10,261 nucleotides of DNA from CAIWGV01 sp964515175 (lineage in GTDB: Bacteria > Pseudomonadota > Alphaproteobacteria > UBA7879 > UBA5542): positions 1-10,261 of the forward strand of contig CAZEUR010000040.1 in the NCBI GenBank assembly GCA_964515175.1, read 5' to 3'. Every line of letters starts with the position of its first letter. Position 1 is the stretch's first letter. A program made the position numbers and the translations under genes. Positions 1-6,096 of the stretch are shown in pieces. Below the pieces are notes generated by a model, which was not told where the DNA came from, did not search any database, and saw nothing but the letters and a program-made list of their open reading frames with translations.

Positions 1-58
1 GGTGGGAAACGGGACCTCCAATTTTACTTGACAGATGAAACTGTGCTAGACTGAATCC

Positions 59-313
59 ATGAGATACAAGAAATTTTTATCAATCTTTCTGTTGCTGGCT
101 CTAATGGCTGCTATATGTGCCCTCTGGATCTATGGTCACGAGACTCTGGCAGAGATCGGAGCTGGCATCGTGTTTTTGGGCTTCATTTTAGGATACAGGG
201 GAGATTTAGAAGTACTTGAAGCCTTCATATTCCCTTCCTTTTTTGCAAAAGGGCCCTTGAAGTGGTTGAAACCAATTTCTTCGGAAAGATTAAAACGTAA
301 GAGGAAGAAATGA
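59..313 (+). CDS. Small membrane protein, unknown function
   Basis: I do not recognise this 84-residue protein. Residues 5-24 form a hydrophobic helix after a basic start (MRYKK), residues 29-47 form a second one, and the tail from about residue 68 is rich in Lys and Arg. This suggests two membrane segments, or a signal anchor plus one helix, with a basic cytoplasmic end. No Shine-Dalgarno sequence precedes the ATG. A TAGACT at 47-52 could be a -10 box whose transcript would start at or next to the ATG, which would make the message leaderless, but its -35 partner (TTTACT at 23-28) is weak. The stop overlaps the start of the next gene (ATGA), so the two are surely cotranscribed and probably work together. 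Confidence 0.6.
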   Translation: MRYKKFLSIFLLLALMAAICALWIYGHETLAEIGAGIVFLGFILGYRGDLEVLEAFIFPSFFAKGPLKWLKPISSERLKRKRKK

Positions 314-1140
314 AACAGCTTTCCGCATCAATTGCCGCCAAAGAATCTATCCGTTTTACAATCCAAAATTATAAGATGCTCGGGAGGCTCTTATTAGTTC
401 CTATCCTTCTCTGCATTGGAGCAGTGTTTTTACCAAATTTACTTTCCAAAATGAGGAACCTCCTGCCAGAAAGTTTTACTCCTGCTCTGCCTTATGTTGG
501 AGAAGTAGGTGCGTTTTTATTTGAGGGCTTGATTCTATCTTTCTGGGCACCTAAATGGATTCAATATTACGCAGACCCTAAAAGAAAAGTCAGGTTATTT
601 GAATGTCAGCTAGCCCAATGGCAATTCTTTTTTTATTATTTTATTTTCTCAGCTTTTTTGTGGGCAATCGGTGAATGTGATACAGTATTTTCCTATCTCG
701 CCTCTTTGATTCCTGCGTCACAAAAACTTTTAAGATTTCTAACTACGATGATAGGTGGCATGGGATGGCTCGGTCTCCTCCTCGGGCTTATTATTCTTTC
801 TATCAGACTTATGTTTCTTTTTCCTGCGACAGCCCTCTCAGAACCCACAAGTTTTAAGATTTCTTGGAAAGAGACTAAATCTTCATTCTGGGATTTACTT
901 ATGCTGGCTATACTCATGGGATTCTACGGGGCGATTTTATTGGCCATGGGTTTTCTAACAATTGTAGTTTTAAAATTTTCGCTTAATTTACCTCTTATGG
1001 AGGTAATCTCAATGGTCTTTGATCCTAAAAATGTCAGTTATGCTGCTGTTTCTGAAATTTTAAAAGTGGGTGGTTATACGTTAGCTGCGGTATACTATGT
1101 CGCTGTCACAAAGCTCTATCTGAGGTCTCAAAAAACCTAA
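310..1140 (+). CDS. Polytopic membrane protein, unknown function
   Basis: This 276-residue integral membrane protein has about six hydrophobic segments: near residues 24-46, 62-84, 104-124, 146-172, 190-225 (long enough for one to two helices) and 250-270. Loops are short and no catalytic motif, nucleotide-binding site or transporter signature is apparent. The ATG overlaps the upstream stop (ATGA), and GAGGA at 301-305 gives a good ribosome-binding site 4 bases before it, which fixes the start. The tight coupling to the small upstream membrane protein suggests a two-component membrane complex. Its composition resembles the host-like genes rather than the more GC-rich helicase gene to the right. 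It converges on the helicase gene across the repeat region. Function is unassigned. Confidence 0.75.
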   Translation: MKQLSASIAAKESIRFTIQNYKMLGRLLLVPILLCIGAVFLPNLLSKMRNLLPESFTPALPYVGEVGAFLFEGLILSFWAPKWIQYYADPKRKVRLFECQLAQWQFFFYYFIFSAFLWAIGECDTVFSYLASLIPASQKLLRFLTTMIGGMGWLGLLLGLIILSIRLMFLFPATALSEPTSFKISWKETKSSFWDLLMLAILMGFYGAILLAMGFLTIVVLKFSLNLPLMEVISMVFDPKNVSYAAVSEILKVGGYTLAAVYYVAVTKLYLRSQKT

Positions 1141-1171
1141 AAACAAAACCCCCCATTTACGCCATTTTTCA

Positions 1172-1378
1172 TGCGACAAAACATGTAAAAAAACATCCCC
1201 ATTTGTCGTATGGTTTTTGAGGGGTCTGTTGCATCGGTGTCGCACGAGATGTCGCGCATAAAACTCAATCTCCATAAGGGTTCTAGCCTCCAATACTACA
1301 TATCTGTCGCATCCCATGTTGCATAAAAGAAAGGTGTTTGTCGCGTGTCGCACGCCCTAAGCGATGCGACATGCGACA
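1172..1378. repeat. Iteron-like heptamer cluster, candidate replication origin
   Basis: Eleven copies of a heptamer close to TGTCGCA fall in 207 bases. Forward copies start at 1204 (TGTCGTA), 1227 (TGTTGCA), 1238 (TGTCGCA), 1250 (TGTCGCG), 1305 (TGTCGCA), 1317 (TGTTGCA), 1339 (TGTCGCG) and 1346 (TGTCGCA). Reverse copies (TGCGACA) start at 1172, 1365 and 1372. Spacing is 11-12 bases in 1227-1250 and 1305-1317, about one helical turn, and 7 bases in the pairs at 1339/1346 and 1365/1372. A repeat-free stretch at 1257-1304 separates two groups. The cluster begins just past the helicase stop codon. Rep proteins of satellites such as SaPIs, and P4 alpha, bind short iterons at their origins, so an origin bound by the neighbouring helicase is the favoured reading. 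It remains an inference. Confidence 0.6.
1346..1371 (-). other. Hairpin built from two opposed iterons, just downstream of the helicase gene
   Basis: TGTCGCA at 1346-1352 pairs with TGCGACA at 1365-1371, and inside them CGC pairs with GCG around a five-base loop, leaving one bulged base. The stem would form in the helicase transcript about 20 bases after its stop codon. It lacks an immediate run of U, so an intrinsic terminator is doubtful. A protein-binding site or an origin structure fits as well. Confidence 0.4.
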
Positions 1379-1390
1379 AAGTGGGTGTTT

Positions 1391-2401
1391 TTACCCTTTC
1401 CTCCTCCCTTTCAATTTCCGAATCTCACCCTCCGATTCTGCTTTATTGAGGGTTCGGTAGACGGTGCTTCGGTCGATCTCAAGTTCTTCGACAATGTCCT
1501 TGATGGACAGTCCCTCCCGATAGAGATCAAGCACCTTAATCCGGTTAGATTCCACAAGAGGTAGCATCTTCCAACACTGTGTTGGCCCTTCCTGTGTAAG
1601 ACTTGCCACAAAAGGCTCCACATTCTCTCCATAAAGATGCCGGGCCTTTTCAAAGTGTACCTCGAATCGGGCGCCGTCACTGGCCTCATAATCGCTGGGA
1701 CGTTTGAGGACCATCACCGTATCAAGGATATCTTCCCGCTTAGAAGTACCTCTCTGGTTTCCGTTCTTCCCCGCATGGTGGATGAAGATGATACTCTTCC
1801 CCTGAGCCCTCTTGGCGAGAGCCCATTGGCCGCAGCTGATCCAGCTTTCCGCTTCGTTCTCTCGTCCATCGCCCCGCAGTAGGCACGAGAGGTTATCCAC
1901 GATAATCAGCTCGGTAGATGGCAGAATAAACCGATCGATCTCTTGTTGCCCTTTGAAGGTTGCCAGATCCGGCATGAAGCCTTTCTGAAGGTCAGGAGTC
2001 AGCAATCGGAAGTTTTCTTCTGGGAAGTCTGGCGCGCCTCGCGTCAAAGCATTTAACCGTTCATAAAGCGCATTCCCCGGCATCTCGCCATCGAGATACA
2101 ACACCCCTCTCGGCTTATCCGCTTTCCAACCTAGGAACTCACCCCCTGAGGCCACCGCATAGGCAATCCCCAGGGCCACGTGGGTTTTCCCCACGCCGCG
2201 CCAGGAATAGATCATGTTGAGACTCTGCGTCGCAAGCCATGGAGTCAAGATCAGTTCTCTTGGTGGCCACGGATGCGCCAGAAACGCCTTCAACGTCACA
2301 ATCTGTGATTGATTTTCAGGGAAGGATACGATATTCTGAGAACGATTTAGATTACGTAGCCCGTCTGTGCCAGCAGCGGGCTTTTCGCGTTTAAGCTCCA
2401 T
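1391..2401 (-). CDS. RepA-like hexameric helicase (AAA_25) with C-terminal helix-turn-helix
   Basis: This 336-residue ATPase is of the RecA/DnaB-like fold used by RepA-type replicative helicases of plasmids and satellites. The Walker A loop is at residues 66-73 (SWRGVGKT), an acidic LDGEMP segment at 103-108, Walker B at 165-171 (LIIVDNL), and a histidine-rich motif at 207-219 (IHHAGKNGNQRGT), typical of this family. Residues about 284-325 form a resolvase-like helix-turn-helix (LSIKDIVEELEIDRSTVYR), followed by a basic tail. The likely role is unwinding DNA at the element's origin, with the C-terminal domain perhaps recognising the iterons beyond its stop codon. The ATG directly abuts the AlpA stop codon, and GGAGG at 2407-2411 is a strong ribosome-binding site, so the two form an operon. 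The gene is visibly more GC-rich than its neighbours, which fits transfer. A RecA-like repair ATPase is less likely. Confidence 0.85.
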   Translation of the reverse strand: MELKREKPAAGTDGLRNLNRSQNIVSFPENQSQIVTLKAFLAHPWPPRELILTPWLATQSLNMIYSWRGVGKTHVALGIAYAVASGGEFLGWKADKPRGVLYLDGEMPGNALYERLNALTRGAPDFPEENFRLLTPDLQKGFMPDLATFKGQQEIDRFILPSTELIIVDNLSCLLRGDGRENEAESWISCGQWALAKRAQGKSIIFIHHAGKNGNQRGTSKREDILDTVMVLKRPSDYEASDGARFEVHFEKARHLYGENVEPFVASLTQEGPTQCWKMLPLVESNRIKVLDLYREGLSIKDIVEELEIDRSTVYRTLNKAESEGEIRKLKGRRKG

Positions 2402-2608
2402 TTACGCCTCCCGTCCATAAACCGTACGATTATCGATAAAGGTGATGAGATCCGAGAGCTTATACTTCACTAGCCGCCCCACCTTGACCACGGGTAAGTT
2501 GTACCGTTTGTTACAAGTCCACACAGCCAGTGTCCCCTCTGTTGTGCCCAAAAGCTCTGCCGCTTCTCGGCGATTCAGTAGTTTGTCGTTAAATTGTAAT
2601 TCTTTCAT
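2402..2608 (-). CDS. AlpA/excisionase-like helix-turn-helix protein
   Basis: This 68-residue protein matches the HTH_17 (MerR-like winged helix) pattern of AlpA regulators and excisionases. Residues 11-21 (NRREAAELLGT) form the first helices, and the wing follows as VVKVGRLVKYKLSDLITFI at about residues 40-58. AlpA-type proteins activate integrase expression in P4-like elements, or act as directionality factors bending DNA at att sites. Here it could do either, and it may also control its own operon. An upstream in-frame TTG at 2638 exists, but the ATG at 2608 is preferred because GAGGA (2613-2617) lies four bases before it. The helicase gene follows with no gap. Confidence 0.8.
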   Translation of the reverse strand: MKELQFNDKLLNRREAAELLGTTEGTLAVWTCNKRYNLPVVKVGRLVKYKLSDLITFIDNRTVYGREA

Positions 2609-2685
2609 TTTTTCCTCATGTTTATAAAAGTTAGTCAATGAGGGAAAGCGTAGGATGAGGAGGATAAAGTTGCTAGGTTTTTTTG

Positions 2686-2776
2686 CTGACAGTTGCTTGA
2701 AATTCTAGGAAAAATTCCTCTGAAATCCCTTTGCCTATAAGGAAAAACAAGTGTCAGTTAAAAAATTTAGTGACAC
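2686..2776. promoter_or_regulatory. Control region with operator-like inverted repeats upstream of the AlpA-helicase operon
   Basis: The gap between the 344-residue gene and the AlpA-like gene holds GTGTCA (2751-2756) facing TGACAC (2771-2776), an AGGAA/TTCCT dyad at 2707-2719, and a further CTGACA at 2686-2691 that shares the TGACA core. Such dyads upstream of a small helix-turn-helix gene are usual for autoregulated operons. I could not assign a convincing -35/-10 pair for the operon. Confidence 0.35.
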
Positions 2777-2779
2777 CAA

Positions 2780-3814
2780 TTAGAAAGTTGTAACTTCCGT
2801 GCGCTTCTTCTTTGTTTGCTTCTTTTTCTTCTTCCCAGGTTCCCTTAAAAAAGCGATGAAGTAGAGGGTTTTTCGTTCAGTGTCAATAAAAGGAGCGTGT
2901 TCTTTTATCCACTTCTCTATCTCTCTGTAGGCAGGCATAGGATTTTCCTCCAAGCTGAAGTACTCATAGCATTCAGCCAATTTGATCATGTGAGCAGAGC
3001 CTTTTCTGGGAGCTTCAGATTCTTTTTCTACAACAAGAGATTCTTCTGCAGAACTGCTTTCCAGGACCTTCTTGTCTGGTTCCATCTTACTACCAAGTTC
3101 CTCTTTTGCTGGAATGATCTCTGGAGTAGAAGGGCTCTTCCTATAACCGGCCCGTACCCCACGTCGAAACATATTAAAAGATTCTTGGGGTACAATTAAT
3201 GGACCGTGAAAATTTCTAAATATAGATCCCATGCCAAATCCATAGCGAGCTTCTCCCTTTAGTATATCAAGGAGGAGTCCCTTTGGGTGATCCCTCTTAG
3301 ACTCACTCCAACTTTCCATAGGAAGCTCGCAAATTTCTCCACTGTCATTATCTTGTAAATATCCCACAATACGCTTCTCATTGAACATTGAGAGTAATCT
3401 TTTTCGAACGACGAAATAACGCATTGCGGATTGAATAAAGTCATCCGAATTTTTAAAAGGGGTATTGGGAAAGACAAACTCCTCTTCAGAAACGAGAGAA
3501 ATTCTTATAAAACTCCCCCCAAGTTCCTTGAAAAATTTTATCGAAAGCTTACTCGTTAACTTTCTCCAGAGCTCTCTATGTTTAGAGTCAAATTCTGTAT
3601 AATCCCTATAGAATTTTCTTGAAAACGGACGAAATGAAAAGACATTGAGTTCCTTGATAAAATATTCTTCGATTTTGGGAAGTTTCTGGGCAAGCAAACC
3701 ATCTTGTCCAATCCTAATTTCTTCCCCAGTCCACTCAAATGTAAAAATGTCTTTTCCTAAAAAATTAAACACTTCAAAGATGGAATAATACTCTTCTGGA
3801 GTGTCTTGATGCAT
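2780..3814 (-). CDS. Unrecognised 344-residue accessory protein
   Basis: I cannot assign a function. The N-terminus reads like a domain-entry motif, SIFEVFNFLGKDIF followed by WTGEE at residues 28-32. A similar aromatic-TGEE pattern occurs, from memory, in uncharacterised proteins of proteobacterial mobile elements. Residues 60-230 are mixed helical and basic. Residues about 231-272 are a low-complexity acidic and Ser/Glu-rich linker. Residues 276-325 form a probable helical unit (ECYEYFSLEENPMP, then EIEKWIKEHAPF), and the end is a Lys-rich tail (326-337). There is no signal peptide or membrane helix, so it is cytosolic and perhaps binds nucleic acid. A GGGAAG precedes the ATG, and a good promoter lies at 3871-3900. 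It lies upstream of the AlpA-helicase operon on the same strand, with a 171-base gap. Confidence 0.7.
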   Translation of the reverse strand: MHQDTPEEYYSIFEVFNFLGKDIFTFEWTGEEIRIGQDGLLAQKLPKIEEYFIKELNVFSFRPFSRKFYRDYTEFDSKHRELWRKLTSKLSIKFFKELGGSFIRISLVSEEEFVFPNTPFKNSDDFIQSAMRYFVVRKRLLSMFNEKRIVGYLQDNDSGEICELPMESWSESKRDHPKGLLLDILKGEARYGFGMGSIFRNFHGPLIVPQESFNMFRRGVRAGYRKSPSTPEIIPAKEELGSKMEPDKKVLESSSAEESLVVEKESEAPRKGSAHMIKLAECYEYFSLEENPMPAYREIEKWIKEHAPFIDTERKTLYFIAFLREPGKKKKKQTKKKRTEVTTF

Positions 3815-3870
3815 AAAAAACTCTTCCCTTTTTTCAGGTGGTTACCAAACAAACTTTGAACTTTTGATAG

Positions 3871-3900
3871 AAAATAAAATAGAGGGTCGATAAATGTCAA
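3871..3900 (-). promoter_or_regulatory. Sigma-70-type promoter for the 344-residue gene
   Basis: On the - strand a perfect TTGACA -35 (3895-3900) is followed after 18 bases by TATTTT (3871-3876), about 57 bases upstream of the ATG at 3814. The imperfect dyad TCAAT-TAAT-ATTGA at 3897-3910 overlaps the -35 box and could be a repressor site. Confidence 0.5.
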
Positions 3901-3959
3901 TTAATATTGATTAAGGAGAGTTAATAGAAGAAATCATAAAATTAAATCTTTCCAAAATT

Positions 3960-3987
3960 TTGAAATCTATAAAATGTTTGATACAAT
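3960..3987 (+). promoter_or_regulatory. Sigma-70-type promoter for the TPR lipoprotein gene
   Basis: TTGAAA (3960-3965) and TACAAT (3982-3987) are spaced by 16 bases, each one base off consensus. Transcription would start near 3994, only a few bases before the ATG at 3997, and no Shine-Dalgarno sequence is present. The message is therefore probably leaderless or nearly so. Confidence 0.5.
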
Positions 3988-3996
3988 TAAATCGGC

Positions 3997-4809
3997 ATGA
4001 AAAACTCTATCAAACTACCGAGCTTTGTTCTTCTGGGAATACTCTTGATGGGGGTATTGTCTTCTTGTCAACATCCTCAGAAAGATTCTCCTCAGTCTCT
4101 TGGAAAACCTACAATAGAAAGCAAGGCTGATAGAGAGTTTCGTTTGAGGTGGCAAAAGTTTGAGCAAAACAAAGTTTATTATGCACGCATTCTTGAAAAA
4201 GACCCAGACAATATTCTTATTCTCAACCGTATGGGAGATCTATGTAACAAATTTGATTTACGTCAAGCCAAACCCTATTTTGAGAAAGTCCTTTCTTTAA
4301 ACAAAAATGACGTACACGCCCTTAATGAGCTGGGATGGATATATTTTTATTCCGGTACCCGCAGCCAAGCAAAATCTTACTTGGAGAGGGCAGTCGCTAC
4401 AAACCCAAACCATCCTGACGCATTCTATAGTTTAGGTAATATATACCTCTGGTTTGATCACTGGCTTGGCAGGAGAGATTTAAAGCGCGCAGAATTTTAT
4501 TTTCAAAAAGCACTTTCTCTGGAGCCTAAGAGTGTTAGGGCTCTTAGGAACTTAGGCTACATCTCTTATTATCAGGGAAAGTGGAATCAAGCACAGCGTT
4601 ACCTTGAGCATGCGCTTTCCCTAGATAAAAATGATATTTTGACTCTTGAGGCGCTCGGAAAAGTTTTTTACAAAAAGAAAAATTTTGACCAGTCTGAGAT
4701 CTACTTTAAAAAGGTTCTGGTGCTCGAACCCCATTATGCTGTTGCCACGAAATGGCTGCAAGGCATTGAGAAGAAAAGAAAGGCTTTGAAGAAAAAATCG
4801 CGAACTTAA
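3997..4809 (+). CDS. TPR-repeat lipoprotein
   Basis: This 270-residue exported lipoprotein has a signal sequence (MKNSIKLP then a hydrophobic core, residues 9-20) that ends in the lipobox LSSC, so the mature protein starts with lipidated Cys24. The following residue is Gln, which by the E. coli Lol rule would favour the outer membrane. After a polar linker come about five tetratricopeptide repeats at roughly residues 71-104, 105-138, 139-178 (with a short insertion), 179-212 and 213-246, each with the usual A/L/G, Y and terminal Pro pattern, then a Lys-rich tail. TPR lipoproteins are scaffolds for protein complexes, and the partner here is unknown. It is the only + strand gene inside the element, has its own promoter, and stops six bases from the converging integrase. 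It may be cargo, or a host gene trapped within. Confidence 0.75.
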   Translation: MKNSIKLPSFVLLGILLMGVLSSCQHPQKDSPQSLGKPTIESKADREFRLRWQKFEQNKVYYARILEKDPDNILILNRMGDLCNKFDLRQAKPYFEKVLSLNKNDVHALNELGWIYFYSGTRSQAKSYLERAVATNPNHPDAFYSLGNIYLWFDHWLGRRDLKRAEFYFQKALSLEPKSVRALRNLGYISYYQGKWNQAQRYLEHALSLDKNDILTLEALGKVFYKKKNFDQSEIYFKKVLVLEPHYAVATKWLQGIEKKRKALKKKSRT

Positions 4810-4815
4810 AGATTT

Positions 4816-5979
4816 TTACTTTTCCCTCGTCCCCATCATCGCTTTTGTCGCTTTTTCTACGGAAGCTCGGACGGGATCTGTATTAAGACGCGCATAGATA
4901 GCGGTTGCTTGTTGAGTTTTATGACCTAAGGACTTCCCGATAATATAACTATTTGCGCCGGTCGTCGCCTGCCAACTCCCGAGAGTGCGGCGCAAATCGT
5001 GGAGTCTCAGATCTGCAAGGTCAGCCCGTTTTAAAATCCGTTTCCAGGCATTTTTGGGTTCTTCCAGATGCCCTGACTTACTGCTGGCACTCGGGAACAC
5101 CCAGTCCCCTTGCTTCTTCTTTAAAAGGGGCTCTAAGATTTCCATGGCTTCTGTGGAAAGAGGCACCAGTTGGGAGCTGCCATTCTTCGTCTCAACAATG
5201 TTCCATGTTTTTTGGTTCAGGTTAATATCCTGACAGCGCATGGAAAGCACATTGCTTCGCCGCGCACCTGTCAATAGACAAATCATGAAGAAATCAGAAA
5301 GAATACGATTAGGCTCTTCAGCAAGCGCTTGAAAAAATCTAGGCAGCTCATCTTCTTGCAAAAAACGTTCCCTGGACTTTTCTCTGAATTTCTTAATACC
5401 AATGGTAGGATTCGGATACTTCCATCCCCAGTCGATCGCTTTGCTGAACATGACAGATAGGAGCGCCAGGATGCGGTTGGCCTTATAAAGACCTCGCTCT
5501 CTCCCGATCTTAGCGTGCAGATTTTCTATGTCAGCCTTATGAAGCTTGGAGATTTTATGTTTGTCCCAATGGGAGAGGTGAAATTTGTATTGCTCTTCAT
5601 CCGCTTTCCAGGATTTCTTATGAGCCTTTGCGTGTTGTTCCAGATAGCGATCAAAAAGCTCTTTGAGAGTGGATTCTGCTCGGAGCGCATTCTTTTCTCG
5701 GTTAGGGTTTTCGCCTTGCGCAATCTTCGCATTGATCTTGGCCGCTTCGTCTCGCGCATTTTCAATAGACAGATCAGGATATCGTCCTAGAATAATGCGC
5801 TCTGGGCGCCCTTCTATTTTCCGATAAACCATAAAGGTTTGAGTGCCCTTGTCCGTGATGCCAATTCCTAAGCCTCGGACTTTGGTGTCGTAATAGTAGG
5901 CACGTTTGCCGGGAGTAGGGATGGACAGGCTCTCTATAGCCTTTTTTGTGAAATTAATTTTGTTTCCTTTTTCTTCCAT
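4816..5979 (-). CDS. P4-type tyrosine integrase
   Basis: This 387-residue site-specific recombinase has the domain order of P4-like integrases. An N-terminal DUF4102 arm-binding domain (residues about 8-95, with YYYDTKVRGLGIGI) is followed by a SAM-like core-binding domain (about 103-190) and a catalytic domain. The catalytic residues are all visible: Arg240 (TGAR), Lys265 (TKNG), His327 and Arg330 (HDLR), His353 (LGHK) and nucleophile Tyr362 (IYARL). The length is normal, so the protein should be active. It would join the element to the 3' end of a tRNA gene, here tRNA-Lys, whose fragment lies about 180 bases upstream of the start. GAGGAGAGGA just before the ATG is a strong ribosome-binding site. 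Short repeats between the gene and the tRNA fragment overlap the likely promoter area, so the integrase may repress itself as P4 Int does. Confidence 0.95.
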   Translation of the reverse strand: MEEKGNKINFTKKAIESLSIPTPGKRAYYYDTKVRGLGIGITDKGTQTFMVYRKIEGRPERIILGRYPDLSIENARDEAAKINAKIAQGENPNREKNALRAESTLKELFDRYLEQHAKAHKKSWKADEEQYKFHLSHWDKHKISKLHKADIENLHAKIGRERGLYKANRILALLSVMFSKAIDWGWKYPNPTIGIKKFREKSRERFLQEDELPRFFQALAEEPNRILSDFFMICLLTGARRSNVLSMRCQDINLNQKTWNIVETKNGSSQLVPLSTEAMEILEPLLKKKQGDWVFPSASSKSGHLEEPKNAWKRILKRADLADLRLHDLRRTLGSWQATTGANSYIIGKSLGHKTQQATAIYARLNTDPVRASVEKATKAMMGTREK

Positions 5980-6000
5980 TTTATCCTCTCCTCAAATTCC

Positions 6001-6044
6001 GGTGCTACCGTCTCGTGCTACCCTGGTGCTACCGCGGTGCTACC
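6001..6044 (+). repeat. Tandem GTGCTACC repeats, candidate integrase arm sites
   Basis: Four direct copies of (G/C)GTGCTACC start at 6001, 6014, 6025 and 6036, the last three one helical turn (11 bases) apart. A shortened GGCTACC lies at 6071-6077, and a further CGTGCTACC identical to the second copy lies at 6257-6265, beyond the tRNA fragment. Short repeats between an integrase gene and its att core are typical arm-type binding sites for the integrase N-terminal domain. Binding is not shown by the sequence alone. Confidence 0.55.
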
Positions 6045-6096
6045 TTTTTAGTGAAATTCAGCTCATTTTAGGCTACCTTGGTTAAGAGGACTATAA

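Noticed and set aside
28..56. TTGACA (28-33) with CTGAAT (51-56) as a promoter for the first gene
   Set aside because: The spacing is right, but the -10 match is poor and transcription would start after the ATG at 59.
1364..1882. Plus-strand open frames across the helicase gene
   Set aside because: They are antisense shadows of a gene with clear Walker motifs, with no ribosome-binding sites or recognisable domains.
2609..2638. TTG start at 2638 extending the AlpA-like protein
   Set aside because: The ATG at 2608 has a well-placed GAGGA, and the added residues do not belong to the helix-turn-helix fold.
6001..6044. CRISPR-like array
   Set aside because: The units are 9 bases with 2-4 bases between them, far too short for repeats and spacers, and no cas gene is present.
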